Positions 52,121-63,245 of a stretch of 64,000 nucleotides of DNA are shown here, one piece after another. Positions within the stretch are counted from its first letter, which is position 1, and each line of letters begins with the position of its first letter. This DNA comes from Mycobacterium sp. GTDB taxonomy: Bacteria > Actinomycetota > Actinomycetes > Mycobacteriales > Mycobacteriaceae. The notes below the pieces were generated by a model, which searched no databases, was not told the DNA's origin, and saw only the letters and a list, made by a program, of their open reading frames with translations. The translations under genes were made by a program, and so were the position numbers. The stretch lies in assembly GCA_025965895.1 (NCBI GenBank), contig JAOPWC010000044.1:1-64000 (forward strand), written 5' to 3'.

Positions 52121-52217
52121 GGCGGGCTGGAATTCCTTTCCGGAGGCTAGTGATTCACCAGATCCACCATTCAAGCACAATGTGCGAAACACTACCCGAC
52201 TCGATTACCATACGCCG

Positions 52218-53555
52218 GTGGACAATAGGCTTGCCTACATTGATCAGGCGTCCTTTCTTGGGCTGCGGGCGCTTGCCCAGAGCACGCTCGTCCAGTGCAC
52301 GTGGATTTATGAGCGCCCTATCGATATTGATGGGCTGCGCCGCTTCCACCATAATCTCAGGCACGGATTTCTGGCGCGTCGGATCGAACGGTCTCCGTTG
52401 CCATTCGGGCGACATCGTTGGGTCTCATGCCGCGAGTCATCCGACGTCGAGATCCACCGATCGGCACGACCACGCGCCGATGTGAGCGCATGGGCTGACG
52501 AACGCGCACAACTGCGCATCGACCCCGAGTTGGGGCCCGGCTGGCACCTTGGTGTCCTTCCGCTCCGGAACGGCGGGACTGCGATCAGCCTGGTGGCTTC
52601 GCATTGCGTGACCGACGGGGTCGGACTCAGCCTCGCGATCGCAGATGCGGCCAAGGGCAGGATGCGCGATTTCGGTTACCCTCCGGCACGCTCGCGGACC
52701 CGAACGCGCGCATTGTTCGAGGATGCCCGGCAAACCGCACGGGCCGCACCTGAAGTGGCTCGCGCGGTTGTCGCGACCGCGAAGGTTGCCCGCCGTGCTC
52801 GTCGGGATATTTCCCGGTCAGGCCGATCACGGTATACCTCCACGCCGAGGCCGCACGGCGATCACCGCGTTGTCGTACCGGCCGCGACGGCGTACATCGA
52901 TCTTGCCGACTGGGATGCTCGAGCGAAAGCTCTTGGTGGAACGAGTAACTCCCTCTTTGCCGGCTGCGCATCGAAACTCGGGCAGCGACTGGGCCGCGTT
53001 CGTTCCGGCGACGGGGCGGTGACCCTCGCGATCCCTGTCAGCGAGCGCACCGACGATGATACGCGAGCGAATGCGCTGAGTTCTGTTACCGTCACGGTCG
53101 ACCCGACGTTGGCCACGACCGACCTGCGGCAAATCCGCGGTAACATCAAGCACGCCCTGGTCGGGTTGCAAGAGATCCGCAATGAATTGTTGCAGACCCT
53201 CGCGTTGACACCGATGGTGCCGAAGTCGCTGGCGAGAACGTTGGCCGTCGTGGCCTTGGGCTCTGCCGATCTTCCGGTCGGGTGTTCCAATCTCGGTGAG
53301 ATGGACCCGGCGGTGAACCGCCCGGACGGCACCGGCGCCGACTACGTCTCCATCCGATTGGTCGAGCAGGGCGTGCAGAGGAACAGCCTGGACCGCACGG
53401 CTGGACAGCTGTTTTTGGCGTCGGGGCGAATCCACGGGAAGATCTTTATCACCGTCGCTGCTTATCACGTCGGCGGAAAAAACTCGAAGAATGATTTGAG
53501 TGAGCTGGTATCACGCACGCTTGCGGAATTCGAATTGACGGGCGTGATCGAATAA
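52218..53555 (+). CDS. WS/DGAT-like condensation-fold acyltransferase
   Basis: A 445-residue protein of the wax ester synthase/diacylglycerol acyltransferase superfamily. MDNRLAYIDQASFLGLRAL is the family start. His129 and Asp133 lie in ASHCVTDGVGL, the HxxxDG catalytic motif, where His deprotonates the acceptor hydroxyl. The C-terminus includes LPVGCSNLGEMDPAVN and GKIFITVAAYHV. The start at the GTG 52218 was chosen by homology, since the frame runs far upstream over the GAP gene on the other strand. It faces away from the GAP gene with overlapping promoter regions, and ends 17 bases from a convergent esterase gene. Confidence 0.8.
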   Translation: MDNRLAYIDQASFLGLRALAQSTLVQCTWIYERPIDIDGLRRFHHNLRHGFLARRIERSPLPFGRHRWVSCRESSDVEIHRSARPRADVSAWADERAQLRIDPELGPGWHLGVLPLRNGGTAISLVASHCVTDGVGLSLAIADAAKGRMRDFGYPPARSRTRTRALFEDARQTARAAPEVARAVVATAKVARRARRDISRSGRSRYTSTPRPHGDHRVVVPAATAYIDLADWDARAKALGGTSNSLFAGCASKLGQRLGRVRSGDGAVTLAIPVSERTDDDTRANALSSVTVTVDPTLATTDLRQIRGNIKHALVGLQEIRNELLQTLALTPMVPKSLARTLAVVALGSADLPVGCSNLGEMDPAVNRPDGTGADYVSIRLVEQGVQRNSLDRTAGQLFLASGRIHGKIFITVAAYHVGGKNSKNDLSELVSRTLAEFELTGVIE

Positions 53556-53566
53556 CGTGATCACGT
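53555..53566. other. Perfect 12-bp palindrome between convergent genes
   Basis: ACGTGATCACGT at the end of the acyltransferase gene and between two convergent stops. It may be part of a shared terminator, but it has no U-tract. Confidence 0.35.
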
Positions 53567-53572
53567 CGCGCA

Positions 53573-54760
53573 TCAATTCACGGCGACGCCCAGTGCTGCG
53601 TAAACCTCGTCGCTGAGTGCGACGCTCCGGGGATCGGCATTGGCCTTGGTGGCGTCGAACTGATTCATCACGTACGAAAACCCGATCCGGTGCTCCAGGT
53701 CCACAAATGCAAAGGAGCCGCCTGAGCCGCCGTGGCCGAAGATACTCGGGTTAGGCCCCGCGACGCGGCGTTGGTTGAGCATGTAGCCCACCCCCCAGCC
53801 GTGGTCGGCGACGCGGGGGCCGAGGCAGAGGTCGGTCTCGAAGCCGCCCTGCGAAACGCGGACCATTTCCATGCGTTCGCCGCTGAGCAGCTTTTCCTGT
53901 GCCAGCGCGTTGTAGAACGTGGCCATGCCCAGGGCGGACACGTGCCCGTTGGTGCCGGGAAATTCCGCGGAACGCCACGAGCCGATGTCCGTGCGCGCCA
54001 CCTCGTCGTCGGGAATGAAATCTGCGGCGACAGATGCCGCCGTCATCGGATGGTCGGCCAAGGTGCCGGCGTCTCGCGGCATGAAGGAAAACAGCTCACT
54101 GACGTATGGCTTGTTGACCATGTCGGCGCAGCGGTGGTGTTCGGCGGCCGGCAGGCCGATGTGAACATCAATACCCAGGGGCTCGGCGATTTCCGTGCGC
54201 AAGTACTGGCCGAGGGTGCGGCCGGTAACCCGGCGCACCACCTCACCGAGAATGAACCCGAAGGTCGCCATGTGATAGCCCTGCGCGGTGCCAGGCACCC
54301 ACCAGGGTTCGGCCGCCGCCAACCCGTTGCAGACTCCGCGCCAATCCAGCGCCTGCTCGGGGGTGAGCCGCTTCCGCGGCCCGATCACGCCGGAGCGATG
54401 ACTCATCACCATGCGCAGCGTGATCGATTCCTTGCCCGCTTGGCCGAACTCGGGCCAATACGTTGCCACGGGAGCATCCACGTCGATTTCACCCCGGTCG
54501 GCAAGCAAATGCACGCATGTGCTCGTCAATCCCTTCGTGCCGGAATAGACCGGGGCGAGGGTGTCTTCACGCCAGGGCCGGGTTCTGGCAACGTCGGCCG
54601 ACCCGCCCCAAAGATTGACAGCCAGGTCTCCATCGACCCAGACCGCCACCGCCGCGCCAATTTCGTCGCGTTCAGCGAAATTGCGTTCGAAGGCATGACG
54701 CACCCTTTCGAAACCATCCGTGCAGGATCCATGTATGTTGATTTCCGAACCGGCGGTCAA
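53573..54760 (-). CDS. Beta-lactamase-fold serine esterase (LipL/EstB-type)
   Basis: A 395-residue serine hydrolase of the class C beta-lactamase fold. Ser73-x-x-Lys76 (YSGTK) is the nucleophile motif and GYHMATFGFILGEVVRR carries the Tyr of the YxN-like motif, with a His-containing FGHGGSGGSFAFVDLEH near the end replacing KTG. Many mycobacterial lipases (LipD/LipL) are of this type and deacylate lipids or act as esterases. No signal peptide. The TTG at 54760 has a GAGGAGAAG site upstream. In the envelope-lipid locus it could hydrolyse or transfer acyl chains. Confidence 0.85.
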   Translation of the reverse strand: MTAGSEINIHGSCTDGFERVRHAFERNFAERDEIGAAVAVWVDGDLAVNLWGGSADVARTRPWREDTLAPVYSGTKGLTSTCVHLLADRGEIDVDAPVATYWPEFGQAGKESITLRMVMSHRSGVIGPRKRLTPEQALDWRGVCNGLAAAEPWWVPGTAQGYHMATFGFILGEVVRRVTGRTLGQYLRTEIAEPLGIDVHIGLPAAEHHRCADMVNKPYVSELFSFMPRDAGTLADHPMTAASVAADFIPDDEVARTDIGSWRSAEFPGTNGHVSALGMATFYNALAQEKLLSGERMEMVRVSQGGFETDLCLGPRVADHGWGVGYMLNQRRVAGPNPSIFGHGGSGGSFAFVDLEHRIGFSYVMNQFDATKANADPRSVALSDEVYAALGVAVN

Positions 54761-54833
54761 GACTTCTCCTCAGTCGAAGGCCGATTTAGCTTTGAAAATG
54801 TCCTGCAACGGCGCTCTAGAATGCGGCCCGGCA

Positions 54834-56228
54834 TCAAGACGCGGCTGCACGGTCATGGTCGGCTACGAGCGCATAGGCGGATTGAATTGCGTCGATATAG
54901 CGTGCGACCGAATCGCGGGCGATCGGGTTGTCGGGGAAAGACACGGTCAGCGTGGTCTCGTTCTCGAACCGATTTACCCAAGTGCAGACCTGATCGGACA
55001 ATCTGCTGTCGCCGTATATACCGAGGTTCAATGCGTCCCACTGAGCGCTGACGTGAACCTTGCGAACATCAAGGAAAGACAGCATCGGCACCCCCCGTAC
55101 AGGATTTCTCAGCCCCATTGCAGGGGGCGCCAGCTCCAACACCCGATCAAAAGGCACATTTGCGAGTTCCTTGGCGGCATCGAAGGAATGCTGCGCCGCG
55201 CGAGCGACATCGCCGAACGAGGTTGTTTCCAGGGGCACGGTGACAGGTATAAAGCTGGCAAACCAACCTGGCGTCATTTGTTCTGCGGCCGTGCTGCGCG
55301 TGTCGTAGGGCGTAATTCCAAAGTAAATCTCGGCACCGGTGAGCTCATGATGAGCGAGGGCCGCGCTCGCGAACACGCCACCGCTGAAACGGACGCCCGC
55401 TTCCTGGCACACGGATTCGAAACTGGCTGATTGCGCCTCGTCCATCAGCGGCACCGTCACCATGCCGCCTGTACAGGGTGTTGATCGGTCACCCAACGGC
55501 AATGGGAAACCCGGCAGGGTGCCACCGTTTTGCTCCGCAACAGTCAGCCACGCCCGGATCTGCGGAGAGCGCCAAGTCAGAGCCCGCGTGCGTTCGCGCT
55601 CGCGTACACAGTGATCGCGATGGCTTGCCGCTGCCGGGAACGAGATCGGCGTCCCCTGCACAAGGCTGTGATATGTCGCATAGATTTCCAGGAAGATCAC
55701 CCCTACTGACATTGCGTCGGTCAGCAGATGATCAATGCCGGCGTATACTGTGAAGCGATCCCCGCGTTGAATAACCCCGAATCTGAAGCAGTCCCATTGA
55801 AGGGGATCGGGTGTGCTCAGTATGTCAGCGCGGATCTGAGCCGCGCTCATCTGACCGCGCCGCATCGGCAGAAGTTCAATTTCGCTCGGATCGCCGATGG
55901 TTCGGCGAACCAGATCGTCGGATTCGCTGAATTCGAACCAGCTGTGATATGTGTCGTGCCTACGAAGGTGGGCATTAAAGGTTTTAGTCATGGCGGGGAT
56001 ATCACACACACCCGGTATGTCCCACGAGCCAATGCAGAGCCGTGCCATGTCGAGTCCCTCACCTCGATGTTGGCGGAAGGCTCGTAGATGTTGAGCTTGC
56101 TGATAACCGGGCGGCGCCGCATTTTCCGAGGCTTGCCCCACTATTGCGCAGGTGGCCGGAGATGCGTGCCAAGTGACGACCGACCCCGCGCCAGGGGACC
56201 AATCATGAATCGTGCCGAGCGCGACCAT
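54834..56228 (-). CDS. PapA-type polyketide-associated acyltransferase
   Basis: A 464-residue condensation-fold acyltransferase, closest to PapA3/PapA1/PapA2 as I remember them (shared GSWDIPGVCDIPAM, NAHLRRHDTYHSWFEF, LPGFPLPLGDRSTPC and FPDNPIARDSVARYIDAIQS). His167 and Asp171 (DHLLTDAM) form the HxxxD catalytic motif, with Ala replacing Gly. PapA proteins add acyl chains to trehalose or other glycolipid precursors before MmpL export. The start ATG at 56228 (MVALGTIHDWSPG) fits the family, and the frame upstream of it does not. Divergent from the MmpL gene, sharing about 350 bases of promoter region. Confidence 0.88.
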   Translation of the reverse strand: MVALGTIHDWSPGAGSVVTWHASPATCAIVGQASENAAPPGYQQAQHLRAFRQHRGEGLDMARLCIGSWDIPGVCDIPAMTKTFNAHLRRHDTYHSWFEFSESDDLVRRTIGDPSEIELLPMRRGQMSAAQIRADILSTPDPLQWDCFRFGVIQRGDRFTVYAGIDHLLTDAMSVGVIFLEIYATYHSLVQGTPISFPAAASHRDHCVRERERTRALTWRSPQIRAWLTVAEQNGGTLPGFPLPLGDRSTPCTGGMVTVPLMDEAQSASFESVCQEAGVRFSGGVFASAALAHHELTGAEIYFGITPYDTRSTAAEQMTPGWFASFIPVTVPLETTSFGDVARAAQHSFDAAKELANVPFDRVLELAPPAMGLRNPVRGVPMLSFLDVRKVHVSAQWDALNLGIYGDSRLSDQVCTWVNRFENETTLTVSFPDNPIARDSVARYIDAIQSAYALVADHDRAAAS

Positions 56229-56579
56229 TCCCGTCCCCGATCTCACGCCGCTTCTGCGGGGCAGAAAGTGCCTCGCACGAGCGATAGTTACGCACGCAAA
56301 GAGGTGGTAAGCAACTCGACCGTCGGAGTTTGTGGCGCATGTCACAGCTGTTGAATTTCTCGAAAAGCGTTGGGCGGGTGGCTGAAACGATTGCTGAAAA
56401 AAATTCGAGGTTTGCCGGGCTAAGTATTCGGTATTTGCGCCACCGATCGACAATGCTCAGGTATTGCCGCCAAAGCCTCGTTTTGTCGCACTCGCCCCAC
56501 GACATCCGGCAAAATTTGCGCTCGAGAAAGGATCTTGGCTGGTCGGTGCAAGTCGCCGACGGAGGGTACCGTCCTCGAG
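56229..56579. promoter_or_regulatory. Divergent promoter region, PapA and MmpL genes
   Basis: About 350 bases, more AT-rich between 56340 and 56460 than the surroundings, between two divergent lipid genes. It must contain both promoters. No clear palindromic operator was recognised and no gene is apparent. Confidence 0.45.
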
Positions 56580-59500
56580 GTGTCAGACCAGGCCGACACC
56601 ACCGGTGCGACATCCGGCACCGGGGGCGGCTTCTTCCACCAGTTGGGCCGTCTTGTAGTGCGCCGGCCGCTATCCGTCATAGCACTCTGGATTGCGCTGG
56701 CCGCGCTGCTGTCCTTGACATTGCCATCATTAGCGCAGATGGTCCGCGAACGTCCGGTGGATCTCCTACCGCCCGACGCGCCTGTGACAGTCACGACCAA
56801 TCAGATGACGAACGCGTTTCGCGACTCGGGATCACAAAACATCCTGTTGGTGGTTCTGACCAACGAGCACGGGTTGGGGGGCGTCGACGAAGGCGTTTAT
56901 CGCAGGCTGGTCGAGAAATTGCGCGATAACGCCCACGATGTCGCCACGGTGCAAGACTTCATCAGCACTCCCGCCCTACGCCAAGTAATGGAGAGCGAGG
57001 ACCACAAAGCGTGGAACCTGCCGGTCGGCCTGGCCGGAGACCTGGGCACACCCAAGGGCCAAGAGGCCTACGAGCACGTCGCCAAGGTCGTCAAGGAGAC
57101 CGTCTCAGCGACCCCGCTGAGCGCGCGTCTGACCGGCCCCACGGCCACCGTCGGGGATCTGTCCCTGGTCGGGGACCGCGACGTTCATGTGATCGAGATC
57201 GCTACCGCGCTAATGGTTCTCACGATCCTGTTGCTCGTCTACCGAAATCCGGTCACCATGACGCTGCCGTTGGTCACGATCGGCCTGTCACTACTGATCG
57301 CCCAGCGCGTTGTTGCCGGCCTTGCTTACCTGGGAATGGGCATTTCCAACCAGACCGTCGTCCTGATGAGCGGGATGTTAATGGGCGCGGGCACCGATTA
57401 CGCGGTGTTTCTCATCAGTCGCTACCACGAATACCTGCGGCTCGGTTCTGATTCCGACCAAGCCGTCGTCCACGCGTTGAATTCCATCGGCAAGGTGATC
57501 ACCGCGTCGGCGGCGACGGTCGCGGTCACCTTTCTCGCGATGACCTTCGCCAGCCTGGCTATATTCTCGACAATCGGTCCGGCTCTGGCACTTTCGGTCG
57601 CACTGGTATTCCTGGCCGCGGTCACGCTCTTGCCTGCCATCCTTGTGCTCGCCGGGCGGCGCGGCTGGGTGGCTCCACGGCGTGACCTCACCAGCCGCTT
57701 CTGGCGCCGTTCCAGCATTCACATTGTGCGCCGCCCGAAGATTCATTTCGTGGTGAGCCTCCTCGTGCTCATCATTCTGGCCGGCTGTGCGTCCCTGGTG
57801 CGCTTCAATTACGACGACCGTAAGACGTTGCCTGCATCGGTTGAGAGCAACCTCGGATATGCCGCGATGGACCGGCATTTCCCGGTGAACTCGACCATTC
57901 CGCAATACATCTTTATCCGGTCGCCGCATGACTTGCGCAGCCCGAAGGCACTCGCGGACCTCGAGCAGCTGGCGCAGCGGGTCAGCCAACTGCCCGGCGT
58001 CGTCTTGGTCCGAGGCATCACCCGGCCGACTGGTGAGACGCTGGAACAAGCGAAGATGTCCTATCAGGCCGGAGAAGTCGGCAGCAAATTTGGGGATGCC
58101 TCGTCCCAGATCGCCAACAACACCGCCAATTTGGACAAGCTCTCAAGCGGTGCAAAGAAACTTGCCGACACCCTCGGCAATGTCCGCGGGACCGTACGTC
58201 AGTCGATGGCAGCCGTCACCGGACTGGTCGGCGCTCTGGGCAGCATCGAAGGCCAGTTCGGCGGGTCCCGTTCGCTCGCGGAAATCGACAGCGCAGCAAA
58301 TCTGGTGACCAGCATGCGTGGACTCGGTGACTCCATTGGAGTCAATTTGTCCAATGTCAACGAGATGTTCGGCTGGGCCGATCCCGTGCTGACCGCGTTG
58401 AATTCGAGTCCAGTATGTGACGCCGATCCAGCTTGCGGCAACGCCCGTGTCCAATTGCAAGAGCTGCAGACGGCACGTAACGACGGAGCACTCGATCGAA
58501 TCGCCGAACTCGGTCGTCAGCTGCAGTCAACCCAGGGCACACAGAGCCTCGACACAACGGTGCGGGGTCTGCGCGGGGCGCTGGACGCGGCACTCGAGGG
58601 TATGCGGAGCCTGGGTATGGCTAACCCGGGCGGGCTGCAGGCGCAGCTGACCAACCTGCAACAGAGCGCCGACACGCTCGCCGACGCCAGTCAGCAATTG
58701 GCTGACGGAGTTCAGTTGCTCGTCGACCGGACTAAGGCGATGGGCACCGGACTCACCGATGCGTCGAACTTCCTGCTGACCATGAAGCACGACGCGTCGG
58801 ATGCTTCCATGTCGGGCTTCTATATCCCGCCAGAAGTGCTGACACTGGACGACTTCCGTAAGGCTGCCTCCGTTTTCATCACCCCCGACGGCCACGCGGC
58901 GCGGTATCTCGTCCAATCCAAACTGAATCCCTTCAGCCCCGCGGCGATGGACCAGGTCGACTCGATTCTGCACACCGCTCAGGCGGCACAACCGAACACG
59001 TCGCTGTCGGATGCCTCTGTATCGGTCGCCGGCGTTTCGGTGATGTATCACGATATGCGTAACTACTTCAACCACGACCTCCAGTTCATCATCATCGTGA
59101 CCATCGTTGTCGTACTGCTGATCCTGATGCTGCTCCTGCGGGCGATCGTCGCGCCGCTTTATCTCATTGGCTCGGTGATTATTTCGTACATGTCTGCGCT
59201 GGGAATCGGGGTGCTCGCATTTCAATGTATCGGCGGCCAGCCACTTTCTTGGAGTGTGCCGGCCACGACCTTCATCGTGCTGGTTGCCGTGGGCGCTGAT
59301 TACAACATGCTGCTGATTTCACGGATTCGCGACGAATCGCCCGAAGGCATACGGTCTGGGGTGGTCCGCACCGTCCGGTCAACCGGCGGCGTGATCACCT
59401 CGGCAGGCCTCATCTTCGCGGCGTCGATGTTCGGATTGTTGTTCGGCAGTATCGCCACGATGGCCCAGACCGGCTTCATCATCGGGGTGGGACTGCTGCT

Positions 59501-59741
59501 GGACACCTTCCTGGTGCGCACCGTCACGGTGCCAGCACTAGCTGTGCTGGTCGGAACGGCGAACTGGTGGCCGTCCAGGGCACCAGAGCGGGTACCCAGG
59601 ACCGTCGATCCAACGCCGCCGATCGCTAAGCGTCAGCCGGCGCCCGCGAGTAAAACGTCTGCAGCGCCCGCTGAACGAATCGACATCCGGGTGCGGTTAG
59701 TCGACGACCACGACGCTGAGGCCGCGGCAGCGCCTTCATGA
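56580..59741 (+). CDS. MmpL-family RND lipid transporter
   Basis: A 1053-residue RND transporter with 12 predicted membrane helices. [20 protein letters not shown] opens helix 1. Two periplasmic domains follow, the second containing a long coiled-coil-like stretch (residues about 500-770, including [20 protein letters not shown] and [20 protein letters not shown]). [19 protein letters not shown] in helix 4 and [16 protein letters not shown] in helix 10 hold the Asp-Tyr proton-relay pairs. It resembles the MmpL8/MmpL10/GPL-exporter group paired with PapA genes. GTG at 56580 is 13 bases after GGAGGG; a TTG at 56535 is an alternative. The tail is Pro/Ala-rich and charged. Confidence 0.92.
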   Translation: MSDQADTTGATSGTGGGFFHQLGRLVVRRPLSVIALWIALAALLSLTLPSLAQMVRERPVDLLPPDAPVTVTTNQMTNAFRDSGSQNILLVVLTNEHGLGGVDEGVYRRLVEKLRDNAHDVATVQDFISTPALRQVMESEDHKAWNLPVGLAGDLGTPKGQEAYEHVAKVVKETVSATPLSARLTGPTATVGDLSLVGDRDVHVIEIATALMVLTILLLVYRNPVTMTLPLVTIGLSLLIAQRVVAGLAYLGMGISNQTVVLMSGMLMGAGTDYAVFLISRYHEYLRLGSDSDQAVVHALNSIGKVITASAATVAVTFLAMTFASLAIFSTIGPALALSVALVFLAAVTLLPAILVLAGRRGWVAPRRDLTSRFWRRSSIHIVRRPKIHFVVSLLVLIILAGCASLVRFNYDDRKTLPASVESNLGYAAMDRHFPVNSTIPQYIFIRSPHDLRSPKALADLEQLAQRVSQLPGVVLVRGITRPTGETLEQAKMSYQAGEVGSKFGDASSQIANNTANLDKLSSGAKKLADTLGNVRGTVRQSMAAVTGLVGALGSIEGQFGGSRSLAEIDSAANLVTSMRGLGDSIGVNLSNVNEMFGWADPVLTALNSSPVCDADPACGNARVQLQELQTARNDGALDRIAELGRQLQSTQGTQSLDTTVRGLRGALDAALEGMRSLGMANPGGLQAQLTNLQQSADTLADASQQLADGVQLLVDRTKAMGTGLTDASNFLLTMKHDASDASMSGFYIPPEVLTLDDFRKAASVFITPDGHAARYLVQSKLNPFSPAAMDQVDSILHTAQAAQPNTSLSDASVSVAGVSVMYHDMRNYFNHDLQFIIIVTIVVVLLILMLLLRAIVAPLYLIGSVIISYMSALGIGVLAFQCIGGQPLSWSVPATTFIVLVAVGADYNMLLISRIRDESPEGIRSGVVRTVRSTGGVITSAGLIFAASMFGLLFGSIATMAQTGFIIGVGLLLDTFLVRTVTVPALAVLVGTANWWPSRAPERVPRTVDPTPPIAKRQPAPASKTSAAPAERIDIRVRLVDDHDAEAAAAPS

Positions 59742-59940
59742 TGTCCCACACCGACTTGAGCGCCGAGTGATGCCGCAGTCGCATACATGATGCGGTCGGC
59801 CACCAGAGCGGTCGACTTGCCGCATAGTTAGGTACCTCCCGGCTCTATCGCCCGCAGACCTGCGCCAAAGTGGAGCGCTTTTACCAAACCCAAACCAGGC
59901 CTTCGAGGACCGACACAAAGCCGCCCCCACCGGCGGGGCG

Positions 59941-61575
59941 CTACACCAATGACAGGGCGCAGCCGCGGCGCAGCTTGCCCGACGGGGTCTTCGGAATCGT
60001 GCCCGGGCCGAGCACGACGACGTTGCGGGGCCGCATGTCGACCTCGGCGACCACCTCGTGGGCGACCTGATGTTGGATCCGGCGGACCTCGGCCGGATCC
60101 TCGTGGGCCTTGGACTCGACGATGACGGCGAATTTCTCCCGGGAAGGTTGTCCCGCGTGCAGCCGCACCGCAACCGCGCAGCCGGTCCGAACGCCCTCGA
60201 CGCGAGCCGCTGCGCGCTCGATGTCGGTGGGGTAGATGTTGCGGCCCGCCATGATGATCACGTCTTTGACGCGGCCGCACACGACGACGTGGCCGTCCTC
60301 GGTCAGATAGCCCACGTCGCCGGTGTCATACCAGCCGCGGTCGTCCTGCGCCGAGACGAAGCCTGCTTTCGTTTTGTAACCCGCGGTGAGCGGTTCGCCA
60401 CGTACTTGGATCACCCCGACACCGCGAGTCGGCAGCACATTGGCATCCTCATCAATGATGCGGGCATGCACGCCGTCCAGCAGCGGACCCAACCGGGCCA
60501 GCCGACGGGTGTTGCCCTTGGTCGCCGGGATGGCGCGGTGCAGAATCGCCAGCACGTCGGCGTCCACCTCGTCGACCACCAGCCCCGCGCCAAGTTCGGA
60601 GAACGAGACCGCGACGGTGGTTTCGGCCATGCCATAGGCCGGCAGGATGGCCCCAGGTCGCAGCCCGAACGGTGCGCCCGCCTCGCAGAGGTCCTCGACG
60701 TCGGCGGGTTCGACCTGTTCAGCGCCTGAGAGCGCGAACCGCAGGGTGGACAGGTCGAACTGGCCCGGCCGGGCCTGCCGGCGCAACCTTTTGGCGAACA
60801 ACGACCAGGCGAAGTTCGGCGCGGCGGTCATCGTGCCCTTGTACTTGTCGATGAGCTTGGCCCACAACAGCGTGTCCTGCAGGAAATCCATCGGGGTGAT
60901 CTTGACCAGCTCGGCGCCAAAATACATTGGCACAGTCAAAAAGCCGGTCATGCCCATGTCGTGAAACAGCGGCAACCAGCTCACGATCACGTCGCTGTCG
61001 AGGTCGTAGTTGGCGGCGGCGAACATCGCCTCGGCGTTGGACACGATGTTGCGGTGGCTGATCTGCACGGCCTTCGGCGAGCCGGTGGAGCCCGATGTCA
61101 ACTGCATCAGGGCCAGGTCGTCGTCCGCGGTGTCGACCGGGTCGACGGGATCAGCGGCGAGCAGCTGCTCCACGGAAAGAGCCTGCACACCGATCTCCGC
61201 CAACACCGGGGCGGCCGCCATGAACGGATCGGAGACGATCACCGCGCTGGCGCCGATCATGTCGATCACGGTGGCGGTGTCGTCGGCCCACAACACCAGG
61301 TCAGTGCGCGTGGTGGGCTGATGCAGCATGGTCAGGCTGGCTCCGCGCATCCACAGACCCTGCGCGGTGGGGGCGATCTCGACCGGGGCGCCGGCCAGTA
61401 CCGCGACCGCGTCACCGGGGCCCACGCCGGCGGCCGCCAGACCGCCCGCGATCCGGCGAGCCCTGTGGTGAACCTGGCCCCAGGTGTGACGCACCGGAGC
61501 GTGCGGCTCACCGGTTGTCATCCCGCCGGAACTGGTGAGCGCATTGCCGAACATCGTGTCGGTAAATCTGCTCAC
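59941..61575 (-). CDS. Fatty acyl-AMP ligase-like FadD
   Basis: A 544-residue ANL-superfamily enzyme. [20 protein letters not shown] is the P-loop, [20 protein letters not shown] is the FAAL/FadD block, [12 protein letters not shown] is the A5 motif, and [20 protein letters not shown] follows the FAAL pattern (GRNxYPxDIE), in contrast to the GGVNIYPQE of the FadD at 33745. FAALs pass acyl-adenylates to PKS carrier domains instead of forming acyl-CoA. It could supply acyl chains for the PKS or for the PapA/MmpL lipid. The GTG at 61575 was chosen because GGGGGT lies upstream. No PKS with a carrier domain is in this window. Confidence 0.88.
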   Translation of the reverse strand: MSRFTDTMFGNALTSSGGMTTGEPHAPVRHTWGQVHHRARRIAGGLAAAGVGPGDAVAVLAGAPVEIAPTAQGLWMRGASLTMLHQPTTRTDLVLWADDTATVIDMIGASAVIVSDPFMAAAPVLAEIGVQALSVEQLLAADPVDPVDTADDDLALMQLTSGSTGSPKAVQISHRNIVSNAEAMFAAANYDLDSDVIVSWLPLFHDMGMTGFLTVPMYFGAELVKITPMDFLQDTLLWAKLIDKYKGTMTAAPNFAWSLFAKRLRRQARPGQFDLSTLRFALSGAEQVEPADVEDLCEAGAPFGLRPGAILPAYGMAETTVAVSFSELGAGLVVDEVDADVLAILHRAIPATKGNTRRLARLGPLLDGVHARIIDEDANVLPTRGVGVIQVRGEPLTAGYKTKAGFVSAQDDRGWYDTGDVGYLTEDGHVVVCGRVKDVIIMAGRNIYPTDIERAAARVEGVRTGCAVAVRLHAGQPSREKFAVIVESKAHEDPAEVRRIQHQVAHEVVAEVDMRPRNVVVLGPGTIPKTPSGKLRRGCALSLV

Positions 61576-62433
61576 GACCACCCCCTGACTTCGTGCGCAC
61601 GTCGTGCGTGGTAAATATTGCCGGTAAAACCGCCCGATGGCAGAAGGGAAGCGGGCACAACGGGATACCGGTTACATCTCAAATGGCTGAGACGGCCGCA
61701 AACCTCGCCGGACGCCACACGCTGGCCGGACCGTGGCTGCGACCCGCGTGCGCTCTCGCAAAAGAGTGTTCGGACACGCGGCAATGAAGATTCGGCCACT
61801 TCACCACTGGAACTCACCGCGGCTGATCGTACGGCTACACACCATCACCGCCAAACATTTCAGATCCGTTCGAAGAAAAAAACGACGGTGCGGGCGCTTC
61901 CGTCACGGCGCCTCCGTCAACTGGCAGCCCAAACACCGCTTTACGGGATCGTCGCCAGCAACTTCGACCCGGGAGTTCGCACCGGAGTTCTCATTGACCG
62001 GTCCGGACCGTGCTGAGGTCCGCTCCGCGTCATTGGGGGTGCTGCGTCGGCCGAACCCTACGAACGGTCCGCGGTTGCGCAGCCCGTCGGCATGACTTCT
62101 TCGTCATGCCTGCCTCGTCGTTTGCACGATAGGAATTGGGCGAACGAAATCCACCGACGGGTCAGAGCCGAAGCGGCGGTTATCGTCATCGGTCGGATCA
62201 ACGGTGTCAGGCCAACGATCAAGACCCGTAAGCCCTGCTTGTTGGCTCGACTGACCACCTGCGAGATCGGCGTCCGTGCTTGTCTCGAGCAGCCTATTGA
62301 GACTTTGTGACGAGGATAAGAAAATCCTGCTCACACGCATTGATCATCGACACACGCGTAAGCTGGTGGGCAGTTCAGAACTCCCCGCGCGCATCGGTGT
62401 CAGGGTGTTCGGACACAGACCAGCGAGACATCG
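61576..62433. other. Intergenic, no recognisable gene
   Basis: About 860 bases with only short, overlapping frames on both strands and no family similarity. It includes the FadD promoter at the left end and the STAS gene promoter at the right end. Confidence 0.5.
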
Positions 62434-62937
62434 ATGGTGGGTTGGCTCATGAGTGTCGGTCATCACAGAACCGGATTTGGCGCAACACTGGATTCCCGCT
62501 ACGGCAATTCCGAGATCGTTTGCCGGGGCGTCAGGTTGACGGCGTACGCGCGCAGCCTGGCGACAGTGATCGCGATCAGTGGTGACATTGACGCCGGCAA
62601 CGCCGACTTCGTGCGCGAGAACGCCACCCGCTTCCTTTTGGTTGACAAGGCTGTGATCCTCGATCTGAGCGGCGTGACCTGTTTTGGTATGCCAGGTGTC
62701 GGATTCCTGTTCGCGTTTGACGACGAGTGCGCCAAGGCCGGCGTGGAGTGGGCGCTGGTCGCCAGCCCAGAGATCAGCATGACGCTTGCCGCCACCGACG
62801 AGGACACCCTTCCCACGGTGAGTTCGGTGGCCCAGGCGTTGCAGCGGTTCAGCAATCCCGCGCGCCGACGTGCGTTACTCGAGCTCGTGACGAGGGCAGC
62901 CCGGACGCGCGTCAACAGCACACCGACAGATAGCTAA
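62434..62937 (+). CDS. STAS-domain protein (anti-sigma factor antagonist-like)
   Basis: A 167-residue protein with a STAS domain from about residue 40. TVIAISGDIDAGNADFVREN, then RFLLVDKAVILDLSGVTCFG and MPGVGFLFAFDDECAKAGVE show the alternating strand/helix pattern, with the phosphorylatable Ser/Thr position of the DLSGV-like loop near SGVTCFG. Such proteins bind anti-sigma factors in phospho-dependent switches. No anti-sigma or sigma gene is adjacent. Two ATG starts (62434 and 62449) are possible; GGTGGG lies before the second. Unusual: a long N-terminal extension of about 30 residues before the domain. Confidence 0.82.
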   Translation: MVGWLMSVGHHRTGFGATLDSRYGNSEIVCRGVRLTAYARSLATVIAISGDIDAGNADFVRENATRFLLVDKAVILDLSGVTCFGMPGVGFLFAFDDECAKAGVEWALVASPEISMTLAATDEDTLPTVSSVAQALQRFSNPARRRALLELVTRAARTRVNSTPTDS

Positions 62938-63245
62938 GATTTCCGTCGGCGAAATATCGCCGGCTTTGGGGCGACCTTTCCAGTTCAGGCCGTCGCTGAG
63001 CGGCACCTACTGCTCGTTGCTCCCGCACACCTTTCGCCGTGGGGCCCGCGGTTGCGCTAGGACGTATGTCCATCATGGCAGCGAATCGAGATCCGCACCC
63101 GCCCGCCCAGCCCAGCGACAACCATGGACGCGGTGAGTGGCTGGGTCGGCCAGCAGAGCCGGGTCTCGACAAAGGCGCCATCACGGCGCCGAACACGCGC
63201 AAGTGATGAGGAGTTGGGCACCGCGCGACGGGTGCATCCGCGACG

